NCBI GenBank assembly: GCA_964435565.1
Contig: CAYSZR010000004.1
Location: forward strand, 1-61,282
Source of the DNA: QAMH01 sp964435565
GTDB taxonomy: Bacteria > Actinomycetota > Coriobacteriia > Coriobacteriales > QAMH01
Direction: 5' to 3'
Length of the DNA: 61,282 bases
A program made the position numbers and the translations under genes. Below, piece after piece: positions 50,872 through 58,890 of the stretch (positions within the stretch are counted from its first letter, which is position 1; the number at the start of each line of letters is the position of its first letter). A model generated the notes under the pieces. That model saw nothing but the letters and a program-made list of their open reading frames with translations. It had not been told where the DNA came from and did no database searches.

Positions 50872-51240
50872 ATGATCCTGGTCATCGGCGGTGCCTCAAG
50901 CGGCAAGCGTACGTTCGTTGAATCGCTTGGATATAGCCAAGATGCCATTGATGATGGGCTTATGGGCGAAAGGCCCGTGCTATGCCATTTGGAACAGGTC
51001 TTGCTTGATGACCAGTCTGCAGATGATATAGATGCATTGGTCGGGCGGCTTTCAAAGTACGCTGTGGTGACGTGCGCGCAATTGGGGTCGGGAATTGTTC
51101 CGCTCGATGCCCGGCAGCGCCTGTGGCGTGACCGTGTTGGACGTACGTGCGCGAAGCTCGCGGAGCATGCGGATGTCGTCGTACGCATGGTTTGCGGCAT
51201 TCCCGTATACCAGAAAGGCGGGCCTGCATGCAGCTCGTGA
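50872..51240 (+). CDS. Short CobU-like P-loop protein
   Basis: This 122-residue protein has the CobU P-loop (GGASSGKR) and the C-terminal CobU signature (AQLGSGIVPLDARQRLWRDR, then CGIPVYQK). It lacks the central part with the R-x-x-R-H guanylylation histidine. It is therefore a CobU paralog that might keep only a kinase or nucleotide-binding role. It starts one base after the cobS stop, and its 3' end overlaps the phosphatase gene by 13 bp, so it is firmly within the operon. The exact function is unknown. Confidence 0.82.
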   Translation: MILVIGGASSGKRTFVESLGYSQDAIDDGLMGERPVLCHLEQVLLDDQSADDIDALVGRLSKYAVVTCAQLGSGIVPLDARQRLWRDRVGRTCAKLAEHADVVVRMVCGIPVYQKGGPACSS

Positions 51241-51845
51241 TGTTGCGTCATGGACGTACCCAGGCAAACGAAGAGCGCAAGTATGCGGGCGCGCGTCTTG
51301 ACCAGCCTTTGAGTGAAAACGGGCGAGCGGATGCACTTCGGTGCGGTACCGATGAGGTTATAGATGACGTGTTCGTGAGTCCCATGATGCGAGCGCGTCA
51401 AACAGCGCATATCTGTTTTCCAAGTGCGCGGCAGGTGCTTGTCGAAGGACTGCGCGAGATGGACTTCGGCGATTTTGAGGGCAGAAGCGCCCAAGAGATG
51501 CAGCACGATGCGGCGTATCGCGCGTGGGTGGATAGCATGTGCTCGATTCGTTGTCCTGGCGGCGAGAATCGTGAGGAATTTACGCAGCGGACTGTGCAAG
51601 CGGTGATGGAGCTTCTTACGCAGGCGTATGAACAAGACGACGACCAGGTGATCGTCGTTGCCCATGGCGGAACGATTCTTTCTGTGATGGACTCGCTTGC
51701 TGACGACGATCGTCCTTATTTCGAATGGCAGGTCGGTAATGCCGAAGGCTATTATGCCGATGTCGAATTTGATGGCGGCATGTACCCGCGTCTGCTGAAT
51801 CCCACACGTTTCACGACGCTCGCGGCTATTCCATTCTTGCAGTGA
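51228..51845 (+). CDS. cobC: Alpha-ribazole phosphatase-like histidine phosphatase
   Basis: This 205-residue phosphoglycerate-mutase-like enzyme has the phospho-histidine motif LRHGRTQANEERKYAG, VSPMMRARQTAHICF (Arg), a Glu in REMDFGDFEGRS and the second His in VVAHGGTILSV. In a cobalamin operon it most likely removes the phosphate from alpha-ribazole-5'-phosphate or adenosylcobalamin-phosphate. The ATG at 51228 lies within the previous gene. It is the last gene of the operon; a pair of repeats follows. Confidence 0.9.
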   Translation: MQLVMLRHGRTQANEERKYAGARLDQPLSENGRADALRCGTDEVIDDVFVSPMMRARQTAHICFPSARQVLVEGLREMDFGDFEGRSAQEMQHDAAYRAWVDSMCSIRCPGGENREEFTQRTVQAVMELLTQAYEQDDDQVIVVAHGGTILSVMDSLADDDRPYFEWQVGNAEGYYADVEFDGGMYPRLLNPTRFTTLAAIPFLQ

Positions 51846-51871
51846 CCTTGCGTAATGAGAGTTCCAACGTC

Positions 51872-51903
51872 GATTTGCAACAAGGGTAGCCTTTGATTGC
51901 TGA
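51872..51903 (+). repeat. GTAG-type palindromic repeat, first of a pair
   Basis: GATTTGCAACAAGGG-TAG-CCTTTGATTGCTGAA begins 27 bp after the cobC stop. The right arm ends in ATTGCTGAA instead of ATTGCAAAT, as in the copy at 57535. Confidence 0.8.
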
Positions 51904-51904
51904 A

Positions 51905-51939
51905 GATTTGCAATCAAGGGTAGCCTTTGATGCAAATAA
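51905..51939 (+). repeat. GTAG-type palindromic repeat, second of a pair
   Basis: GATTTGCAATCAAGGG-TAG-CCTTTGATGCAAAT follows the first copy directly. Arms TTTGCA-TCAA-GG pair with CC-TTTGA-TGCAAA. The two make a tandem head-to-tail doublet. Confidence 0.85.
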
Positions 51940-52036
51940 TCGAGGATTGCGCCATTGAACAGCTCGTGAGTGACGCATGCGAATTTATTCGTATTCAATG
52001 TGGGTAAACCGTATTGAATTACGCTTAAATTATTGC

Positions 52037-52903
52037 ATGCCAAATTCGGAGATACATACAAAGACGCCACACGCCGGCAAGGGCCTTGCCGGAATTCAGC
52101 GCTTTTGGCCGCTTGACGAGGGCGCCTGGGGCTATGGCTCCGCTCTATATATCGGTACGTCGACGATTACTTATCGGCTATACAATCTGCAGACAGACGA
52201 GCTTCTTGAGACGGAGAAACGCACAGGCGATTTTGGCGCTATGACAAACGATGAGCTCAACGAAACACTCATCGATGCGCTCAACGCGCTCGTCGCAAAA
52301 ACGGACGTGTGCCTTTCCGAAATTAATACGGTGATCATCAGCGGGACAACCGCGATGGAATGCATTGTCTCCGGTGTTGGCGTCGAAGCGCTTGAAGGAA
52401 GCGGCGACGATCAGTTGAACCTGTTTGGCTGCGACATCGATTATCTGATTGCGGGCAAACAATCCGTTGCTGCAGGCGAGGCATATTTCGCACCTTGTCT
52501 TTCGGCAAAGGTCGGTGGCGATTTTGCCTGCAGCCTTCTTGCCATTGATATTCTGCAAGCGCAAAAGCCTTTGCTGTTCGTCAATACGGGCCCTGATGCC
52601 AGCGCAAATACGGTTATAGCCTATGGATATAAAGATTCGATTGCGGTCTGTGCGGTGCCTCATGGCATGGATGCGGATGAAGGAATCGAGAAACTCCTGA
52701 CCTTATGTGGGGTAACCATGTCAGACGTCGACATGCTGCTGCTGACTGGCGGCGTCGAGGCCAAGATCCCCGCAGAGCTGCAAAGCCATGTGCGACATGT
52801 GGGAAATGCGGCTATCGAAGGCACAAGCGCGGTACTCTTGAGCGAAACGGCGGAAGACGAGCTGTGCCGCATTGTAGATGCCTGCCGCATCGTCGTGATC
52901 TAA
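52037..52903 (+). CDS. RACo-like ASKHA protein (DUF4445 type) without Fe-S domain
   Basis: This protein of about 288 residues resembles the C-terminal ATPase part of reductive activators of corrinoid proteins (RACo/RamA). ALYIGTSTITYRLYNLQTD (phosphate 1 loop), VIISGTTAMECIVSG, FVNTGPDASANTVIA and VRHVGNAAIEGTSAVLL fit the actin-like fold. The N-terminal [2Fe-2S] and linker domains of RACo (about 630 residues) are missing. It may help reactivate cob(II)alamin proteins using a separate electron donor. The start is uncertain: 52037 gives a compact protein, the frame is open to 51977, and no ribosome binding site is clear. Cobalamin genes lie just upstream. Confidence 0.72.
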   Translation: MPNSEIHTKTPHAGKGLAGIQRFWPLDEGAWGYGSALYIGTSTITYRLYNLQTDELLETEKRTGDFGAMTNDELNETLIDALNALVAKTDVCLSEINTVIISGTTAMECIVSGVGVEALEGSGDDQLNLFGCDIDYLIAGKQSVAAGEAYFAPCLSAKVGGDFACSLLAIDILQAQKPLLFVNTGPDASANTVIAYGYKDSIAVCAVPHGMDADEGIEKLLTLCGVTMSDVDMLLLTGGVEAKIPAELQSHVRHVGNAAIEGTSAVLLSETAEDELCRIVDACRIVVI

Positions 52904-52932
52904 GTAGATTCAGCACCTGATAATCAGATAAC

Positions 52933-52965
52933 GTGCCGGATGGCCCGAAAGGGCGTCAGTGGCAC
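52933..52965 (+). other. Compact hairpin upstream of the histidine operon
   Basis: GTGCC-ggat-GGCCC-gaaa-GGGC-gtcagt-GGCAC forms a two-part stem capped by a GAAA tetraloop, 30 bp after the ASKHA gene stop and 148 bp before hisZ. There is no T-run. It could be a weak terminator or part of the his leader. The remaining 52966-53112 shows no T-box specifier that I can recognise. Confidence 0.45.
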
Positions 52966-53112
52966 ATATGTTCAGACATTCCTTCAGCGTCATCGCCAGA
53001 GGAAGGAAACGAGAAAATATTGAATCGCGCGTCACTTTAGCACAGTAGTGTGATAGAGTATCGCATATTGCGGTATAGTGAGCACGATATGAACAAAGGA
53101 GCAGAACAGACA

Positions 53113-54231
53113 ATGATTCCGAAGACACCGCGTGGATTTCGCGATGTGCTGCCGACCGAGGCTGCATGGCGACGTTCGATAACAGATGCGGTTTGTGGCC
53201 AATTTGCCCTGTGGGGCTATTTGCCTATCGAGACGCCTGCCGTTGAATTGGCAGATGTGCTTGGCAGGGCACGCAGTCTTGATGGCACTGCTGCACAGTT
53301 CACGACTGTTCAAGAGGCGCCGTTTCGTTTCTTCGATAGCGATAGCAACCTTGTTGCGCTGCGCCCCGATGTGACGATTCCGGTGGCACGGCTGACAGCC
53401 ACGCGCCTGCGTGATCAGAAAGGTCCGTTTCGCTTCTATTACGCGCAGCCCGTCTTTGCCGAACGTGATTTGATGTATGGGCAGGAACGCGAGTTCACGC
53501 AGCTCGGCATCGAATGCATCGGCCGGGGTGGTTATGTTGCAGATGCCGAGGTGCTCTGTGTCTGCATCGAGGCGTTGCGTGCTGCGGGAGTGAATGATTT
53601 CACTGTGGCAATCGGCACAGTTGGCGTGCTCAACGCCCTTGTGCGCGCCGCAAGCGACGAGCCGGCCTGGCGCGATCAGATTTTGCGCGCTTTTCATAAA
53701 TCGGACATGGTCTCGATCGATCAGTTGAGTGCGGCGCAGGGCGTGAAATCTGCATATGGCAATGCCATCGCCCGTCTTGCGCGCATACGCGGGGGTAAAG
53801 AGGCGTTCGAGGCTTGCCGTGCGCTTGTTGAGCCGCTGGGTTGCGAAGACGGTCTTGATGATCTTGCGCGCACCTACGATCTGGTCGTTGCCAATACATC
53901 GGTCGGAAAGGTCATTGTCGATTTTTCGATCGTCTCGTCTTTCGATTATTACACGGGACTCGTCTTCAAGGCATATGCGCCGCAGGTCGCTGCTTCGCTT
54001 GCGAGCGGTGGCCGTTATGATACGACGCTCGCTGCTTTTGGTCGCGAGGAGCCGGCTGCTGGATTTGCCTTGGGGCTCGAACGGCTCTTGGCTGCTGTCG
54101 AGGCGCAAGGCGCTACCCCGCCTGACGTGCGTCCGGAAGAAACGGTATATGACGAGGATCCGTTCATTCAGTTTGCGAAGGCAGCCGAGCTGCGCAATGC
54201 AGGCAAACGCGTTGTATTGGGCGGTGAATAA
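53113..54231 (+). CDS. hisZ: ATP phosphoribosyltransferase regulatory subunit
   Basis: This 372-residue HisRS paralog carries out no aminoacylation. It forms a complex with the short HisG and gives it histidine feedback control. Class II-like segments are TPRGFRDVLPTEA, RPDVTIPVARL, YYAQPVFAERD and the motif 3-like AAGFALGLERLLAAV. The start at 53113 (MIPKTPRG) lies 11 bases after AAAGGAG; an ATG at 53089 is also in frame. It is the first gene of the operon, and hisG follows after 1 bp. Confidence 0.93.
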   Translation: MIPKTPRGFRDVLPTEAAWRRSITDAVCGQFALWGYLPIETPAVELADVLGRARSLDGTAAQFTTVQEAPFRFFDSDSNLVALRPDVTIPVARLTATRLRDQKGPFRFYYAQPVFAERDLMYGQEREFTQLGIECIGRGGYVADAEVLCVCIEALRAAGVNDFTVAIGTVGVLNALVRAASDEPAWRDQILRAFHKSDMVSIDQLSAAQGVKSAYGNAIARLARIRGGKEAFEACRALVEPLGCEDGLDDLARTYDLVVANTSVGKVIVDFSIVSSFDYYTGLVFKAYAPQVAASLASGGRYDTTLAAFGREEPAAGFALGLERLLAAVEAQGATPPDVRPEETVYDEDPFIQFAKAAELRNAGKRVVLGGE

Positions 54232-54232
54232 G

Positions 54233-54895
54233 ATGGCTCAGGAAAACTTGCGAATCGCCGTTTCGAAAGGCTCGTTGTTTCCCGATACGGTCAGCCTTCT
54301 GACCGAGGCGGGACTCGATACGACGGGTTTGGCTGAACCTGGCAGGCGCCTGATCATTTCCAATCCCGGCGTTGACTTTATCATCGTGCGTCCCACCGAT
54401 GCGCCGGTCTTTGCGGCCTACGGAGGCGCCGACTGCGGCATCTGCGGTAAGGACACGCTGGTCGAGGCAGGTCTCGACGTGATGGAGATGGTCGACTTGA
54501 AGTTTGGCTACTGCCGCTTTATCGTGGCCGAGCCAGCTGATGCGGCGGGCAAGGCTGATGCCAGTTACGAACGCTTGGGCGTTTTGCGCGTGGCGACTAA
54601 GTATCCGAATATTGCGCGTTCGTTTTACGAGGGAAAAGGCGTGCAAGTCGATATCATCAAGATGCATGGCAATATCGAGCTCGCACCTTTGGTGGGAATG
54701 GCTGATCGCATCGTGGACATTACCGCGACGGGCACGACGCTTCGCGAGAATAACTTGCGTGTCGTCGACGAGGTCTTGGCATCGACGGCGCGTTTCATCG
54801 CGAACCCTGCCGCCGTGCGTACCGACAGCCGTTTGCGCGAATTGGCGGGCAGGCTCACCGAGCTCACGTGCAATCGCGAAGTGACGATGAGCTAG
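54233..54895 (+). CDS. hisG: ATP phosphoribosyltransferase, short form
   Basis: This 220-residue catalytic subunit performs the first step of histidine synthesis, forming phosphoribosyl-ATP. It has LRIAVSKGSLFPDTVSLL, GGADCGICGKDTLVEAG, VATKYPNIARSFY and the PRPP loop DITATGTTLRENNL. It is the short HisG, lacking the C-terminal regulatory domain, which matches the presence of hisZ next door. An 87 bp gap separates it from hisD. Confidence 0.96.
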   Translation: MAQENLRIAVSKGSLFPDTVSLLTEAGLDTTGLAEPGRRLIISNPGVDFIIVRPTDAPVFAAYGGADCGICGKDTLVEAGLDVMEMVDLKFGYCRFIVAEPADAAGKADASYERLGVLRVATKYPNIARSFYEGKGVQVDIIKMHGNIELAPLVGMADRIVDITATGTTLRENNLRVVDEVLASTARFIANPAAVRTDSRLRELAGRLTELTCNREVTMS

Positions 54896-54982
54896 AAGAG
54901 ACGATAGCAACCGAGAAAAACGGTATCGTACAAGCACTTGCGGCAATTGGATGCCACTTGAGCTGTACATGAAGGAGTGGAC

Positions 54983-56362
54983 ATGAGAAAGATTATCTTG
55001 GAAGAGGGGCAGAGCTTCGAAGCTTCGATGCTCGAGCGCGACAGCGCTTTCGATGCGGATGCGCTCAAGGCTGCGACAGATATTGTCGATACGGTACGCC
55101 GTGAGGGTGATGCGTCGTTGCGTGCGTTTTCCAAGAAGTTCGATAAGGTCGACCTTGACGGTCTCGAGGTGACGAGCGAAGAGATCAATGCCGCTCTTCT
55201 TGCCGTTGACGAGGAATTCTTGCGATCGGTCGAATATGCTGCCGATAACATCGAGCAGTTCCACAAGCGCCAGCTTCAGCAGTCGTGGTTCACGACCAAC
55301 AAAGACGGCGCCATTACCGGTCAACGTATCACTGCGCTTGAACGCGTCGGTATCTATGTGCCCGGCGGACGTGCGCAATATCCCTCGACGGTGCTCATGA
55401 ACGCGATTCCTGCAGCTGTTGCCGGCGTCGACGAAATCATCATGTGCACGCCTCCGTCCAAAGACGGTACTGTCAACCCGTATACCCTTGTTGCGGCAAG
55501 TATCGCTGGCGTCGACCGTATCTTCAAGGTCGGCGGTGCCCAGGCGATCGCTGCCATGGCATACGGTACCGAGACGATTCCTGCTGTGAACAAGGTGACA
55601 GGTCCCGGCAATGCCTTTGTCGCTGCTGCGAAAAAGCTGGTCAATGGTGATGTGGGTATCGATATGATCGCTGGTCCCTCAGAGGTCTGCGTCGTGGCTG
55701 ATGAATCGGCGGTTCCAGAATTCGTGGCTATCGACCTGATGGCCCAAGCAGAGCATGATCCCAAGGCGACGTGCTATCTGGTTACGACCGAAGAGGGTCT
55801 GCTCGAAGAAGTGGACGCCGCTCTCGAGGAGCTTCTCGAACAATCGCCGCGTCGTGATATAACCAGAGAATCGCTCGAGCACGGACTTATCGTCGTCTGC
55901 ACAACGCTCACGCAGGTTTTCGATACGGTCAATATCATCGCGCCCGAGCACCTCGAGATCAATATGTCCGAGCCTTGGGAGCTCTTGAGTGCGGTGCGCA
56001 ATGCGGGAGCCATCTTCTTGGGACCTTGGACGCCGGAGGCCGTGGGCGATTATGTGGCTGGTCCTAATCACACCCTGCCAACTGGCGGCACGGCTGCGTT
56101 TTCCAGCCCGCTTTCCGTCGATGACTTCGTGAAGAAATCGTCGGTGCTGAGCTATTCGTTCGATGCCTTGGAATCGCAGGCAGATGCGGTGATGACCATG
56201 GCTGCGCGTGAGAGCCTCTGGTCGCACGGTCGCTCGGTCGATCTTCGCCTGCAGTTCATGCAGTATGTCACCGAGCAGCTTGCAAACGGCGACGATGAGC
56301 ACGACGATGACTGCGGATGCGGTCATGACCACGATCATGGCGATATGGAAGAAGGAGAGTAG
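54983..56362 (+). CDS. hisD: Histidinol dehydrogenase with acidic, His/Cys-rich tail
   Basis: This 459-residue zinc enzyme performs the last two oxidations of histidine synthesis. It has the signatures ERVGIYVPGGRAQYPSTVLM, KVTGPGNAFVAAAKKLV, DMIAGPSEVCVVADE, QAEHDPKATC (catalytic Glu-His) and GPNHTLPTGGTAAF. After the normal C-terminus come about 22 extra residues rich in Asp, Glu, His and two Cys (DDDCGCGHDHDHGD), which could bind a metal. The start at 54983 follows GGAG with a 5-base spacer; a GTG at 54977 is too close. hisC follows after 6 bp. Confidence 0.96.
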   Translation: MRKIILEEGQSFEASMLERDSAFDADALKAATDIVDTVRREGDASLRAFSKKFDKVDLDGLEVTSEEINAALLAVDEEFLRSVEYAADNIEQFHKRQLQQSWFTTNKDGAITGQRITALERVGIYVPGGRAQYPSTVLMNAIPAAVAGVDEIIMCTPPSKDGTVNPYTLVAASIAGVDRIFKVGGAQAIAAMAYGTETIPAVNKVTGPGNAFVAAAKKLVNGDVGIDMIAGPSEVCVVADESAVPEFVAIDLMAQAEHDPKATCYLVTTEEGLLEEVDAALEELLEQSPRRDITRESLEHGLIVVCTTLTQVFDTVNIIAPEHLEINMSEPWELLSAVRNAGAIFLGPWTPEAVGDYVAGPNHTLPTGGTAAFSSPLSVDDFVKKSSVLSYSFDALESQADAVMTMAARESLWSHGRSVDLRLQFMQYVTEQLANGDDEHDDDCGCGHDHDHGDMEEGE

Positions 56363-56368
56363 GCGCGC

Positions 56369-57481
56369 ATGAGAACTGTTCGCGAAAGCGCCTCGGCATT
56401 GACCGGCATGGTGCCGTATGATCCAAAGTATATGAAGAGCGAGACGCTGCTCTCTGCCAACGAAAGCCCTATCGATATACCCGATGAGGTGCGTAGCGCG
56501 ATACTTGACCGTATCGCCAAGCTTGATTTCAATCGCTATCCAGATCCGCTTGCCAATAACCTGCGCAAGCTCATAGCTGATTGGCATGGCGTCAAGGTCG
56601 CCAACGTGCTGTGCGGTAACGGTGGCGATGAGTTGTTGTATGACGTTTTCGTCGCGTGGGGCGGACCGGGCCGCAAGATGCTCAATTTCGTACCGACGTT
56701 TTCCGTATACGAATCGAATGCCGTCTTGACCGGTACCTGTGTTATCGACTTTCCGCGTGAAGGCGATGATTGGCATATCGATATCGACAAGGCGTGCGAG
56801 CGATTGCAGCAAGGCGATATCGACATCGTCGTATTGACGAGCCCGAACAATCCAACAGGCATGACGGTGCCCGTTGCAGACATACGTCGCATCTTGGATG
56901 CAAGCGACGCGCTTGTGCTGGTAGATGAGGCATACGGCGAGTTCGCGAGCACGAGCGCACGCGAATTGCTCGACGATTATGAAAACCTGCTCATCCTGCA
57001 TACGTTTTCGAAGGCGTATCGCTGTGCTGGTGTTCGTCTGGGGTATTTTCTGGGTTCGCAAAAGGTCATCACCGAATTCAAGAAAGTGCGTCAGCCGTAT
57101 TCGGTCGATGCCATCAGCCAGATTGTGGGCGAGGAAGTCGTGAAGCAACGCGGCCTGTTCGATGAGAGTATCGATCGGGCAAAGCGCAATCGGGAGATGC
57201 TGATTCAAGAGCTTGCCGCTATCGATGGAGTGAGCGTTTTTCCGAGCGATGCGAATTTCGTGATGTTTAAGGTGCCGTTTGCAGAGCACACGTGGAAGAT
57301 GATGAACGAGAAGCTTTCAGTGCTCGTGCGTAATGTCTCGAACGAGGCCCGTCTTGCGGGCTGCTTACGCGTGACCGTAGGCACTGCCGATGAAAATGCT
57401 CGTTTTATCGATGCCCTCAAGCGCGTGCTTGCTGAAGACGGTTCAATTGATACGCAGATTAATGATTTGCAACAAGGGTGA
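56369..57481 (+). CDS. hisC: Histidinol-phosphate aminotransferase
   Basis: This 370-residue fold-type I aminotransferase has LSANESPIDIPDEV, NGGDELLYDVF, TSPNNPTGMTVP, LVDEAYGEF and the Schiff-base lysine in HTFSKAYRCAGVRLGY. It follows hisD with a GGAG site inside the gap. The last codons (for NDLQQG) and the stop are formed by the first left arm of an intergenic repeat, GATTTGCAACAAGGGTGA. The C-terminus was therefore probably reshaped by the repeat. The catalytic region is intact. Confidence 0.95.
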   Translation: MRTVRESASALTGMVPYDPKYMKSETLLSANESPIDIPDEVRSAILDRIAKLDFNRYPDPLANNLRKLIADWHGVKVANVLCGNGGDELLYDVFVAWGGPGRKMLNFVPTFSVYESNAVLTGTCVIDFPREGDDWHIDIDKACERLQQGDIDIVVLTSPNNPTGMTVPVADIRRILDASDALVLVDEAYGEFASTSARELLDDYENLLILHTFSKAYRCAGVRLGYFLGSQKVITEFKKVRQPYSVDAISQIVGEEVVKQRGLFDESIDRAKRNREMLIQELAAIDGVSVFPSDANFVMFKVPFAEHTWKMMNEKLSVLVRNVSNEARLAGCLRVTVGTADENARFIDALKRVLAEDGSIDTQINDLQQG

Positions 57482-57515
57482 TTTGCAACAAGGGTAGCCT
57501 TTAATTGCAAATGGT
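57464..57515 (+). repeat. GTAG-type palindromic repeat with duplicated left arm, overlapping the hisC stop
   Basis: GATTTGCAACAAGGGT is repeated twice in tandem, the second followed by AG-CCTTTAATTGCAAATGG to make a full element. The first arm supplies the final hisC codons and TGA. The layout matches the copy at 26691-26749. Confidence 0.85.
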
Positions 57516-57534
57516 GTTTATGCACGTCAAGGGC

Positions 57535-57585
57535 CAATTTGCAATAAGGGTAGCCTTTGATTGCTGACCGTTGATTGCTGAAGCT
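57535..57585 (+). repeat. GTAG-type palindromic repeat before hisB
   Basis: CAATTTGCAATAAGGG-TAG-CCTTTGATTGCTGACC is followed by a half copy of the right arm (GTTGATTGCTGAAG). It ends just before the hisB ribosome binding site (AAGGA). The pair with 57464-57515 fills nearly the whole hisC-hisB gap inside the operon. Confidence 0.8.
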
Positions 57586-57597
57586 GGAAGGAACGAT

Positions 57598-58188
57598 ATG
57601 GGACGGACTGCGCAGATAACGCGCGCTACCAAGGAAACCGATATAACGGTATTGCTCGACTTGGATGGAACGGGCAAAACCGATATAGACACAGGTGTGC
57701 CGTTTTTCGACCACATGCTCGACGCTTTCGGGCGCCACGGCCTGTTCGACCTGACCGTTCGCGCTCAAGGCGATGTCGAAGTCGAGGCGCATCATACGGT
57801 TGAGGACTGCGGCATCGTTTTGGGGCAGTGCTTTGCGCAAGCGCTCGGCGATTGCAGGGGAATCGTGCGTTACGGCTCGATTATCTTGCCGATGGATGAA
57901 GCGCTTGTGATGGCGGCGGTCGATATTTCGGGACGCGGTCAACTGTACTATGAAGTCGACTTGACTTGCCCCTTGTTGGGAACCTTCGATACGACGCTCG
58001 CGCAGGAGTTTTTCATCGCGCTTGCGGCAAATATGGGAGCCACGCTCAATATTCGATCGGTTACGGGACGCAATATGCACCACATCCTTGAAGCAGCGTT
58101 CAAAGCTGCGGCTAAGGCCCTTTGCAGCGCCGTGGCGATTAACCCGCGTATTGCAGATACCGTCCCCTCGACTAAGGGCGTTCTGTAG
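57598..58188 (+). CDS. hisB: Imidazoleglycerol-phosphate dehydratase
   Basis: This 196-residue manganese enzyme forms imidazole-acetol phosphate. The metal-binding motifs DTGVPFFDHMLDAFGRHG, EAHHTVEDCGIVLG, and the later second half (RNMHHILEAAFKAAAKAL) are present. Only the dehydratase domain is encoded; the N-terminal histidinol-phosphatase domain of enterobacterial HisB is absent. The start at 57598 follows AAGGA. The hisH ATG lies 2 bp after its stop. Confidence 0.97.
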   Translation: MGRTAQITRATKETDITVLLDLDGTGKTDIDTGVPFFDHMLDAFGRHGLFDLTVRAQGDVEVEAHHTVEDCGIVLGQCFAQALGDCRGIVRYGSIILPMDEALVMAAVDISGRGQLYYEVDLTCPLLGTFDTTLAQEFFIALAANMGATLNIRSVTGRNMHHILEAAFKAAAKALCSAVAINPRIADTVPSTKGVL

Positions 58189-58190
58189 AG

Positions 58191-58862
58191 ATGGCCGCGC
58201 GAATCGCCGTTGTCGACTATTGCAAGGGAAATCTTGCAAGCGTGCAGCGTGGGCTGGCTGACGCCGGTTATGATGCGCGCATCACCGACGCAGCAAAAGA
58301 CATATGTGGTGCCGATGGCATCGTGCTTCCGGGTGTGGGAGCGTTTGCCGATGCCATGAACACGATGAATGAAACGGGACAAGCGGATGCGCTGCGTGAG
58401 GCGGTTGCAGCTGGCGTGCCGTTTTTGGGTATCTGCCTGGGCGTTCACTTGCTTTTCGAGTGGGGCGATGAAGGTTGCACGCCTGGCGAGCGCATGGCGG
58501 GCTTGGGCATTTTGCCCGGTCATGTCGAGCGAATGGCTGCGATCGACGCGCAGGGCAACAAACATAAGGTACCGCATGTGGGGTGGAATTCAGTCGAATA
58601 TGCGCAGGGCTGTGCTCTGTTCGATGGCGTGCCCGATGGGAGCTATTTCTATTTCACGCATTCGTATTGCGCGGTGCCTGATAGGCAAGATGATGTTGTT
58701 GCGACGAGTGAGCATGCACGTCGATTTGCAAGCGCCGTTGCGCGGGGCAACGTCTATGGCGTGCAATTTCATCCCGAAAAATCCTCGCATTTCGGGCTGC
58801 AGATATTAGGTAATTTCGGCAAGATCGTAGATGGGCGGGCGGCAGTTCCCGCTAGCATCTAG
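58191..58862 (+). CDS. hisH: Imidazole glycerol phosphate synthase, glutaminase subunit
   Basis: This 223-residue class I glutamine amidotransferase supplies ammonia to HisF. The triad is visible: Cys82 in LGICLGVHLLF, His194 and Glu196 in VQFHPEKS. The N-terminal DYCKGNLASVQRGL is typical. It is in the operon between hisB and hisA. Confidence 0.96.
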   Translation: MAARIAVVDYCKGNLASVQRGLADAGYDARITDAAKDICGADGIVLPGVGAFADAMNTMNETGQADALREAVAAGVPFLGICLGVHLLFEWGDEGCTPGERMAGLGILPGHVERMAAIDAQGNKHKVPHVGWNSVEYAQGCALFDGVPDGSYFYFTHSYCAVPDRQDDVVATSEHARRFASAVARGNVYGVQFHPEKSSHFGLQILGNFGKIVDGRAAVPASI

Positions 58863-58890
58863 GTTTTTTGAAGCGATAAGGAGCGTGTTC

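Noticed and set aside
53756..54232. In-frame extension upstream of hisG
   Set aside because: It lies inside hisZ in another frame; the ATG at 54233 matches the known HisG N-terminus.
55679..57289. Long minus-strand open frame opposite hisD and hisC
   Set aside because: It spans two strongly conserved genes on the other strand and has no family features.
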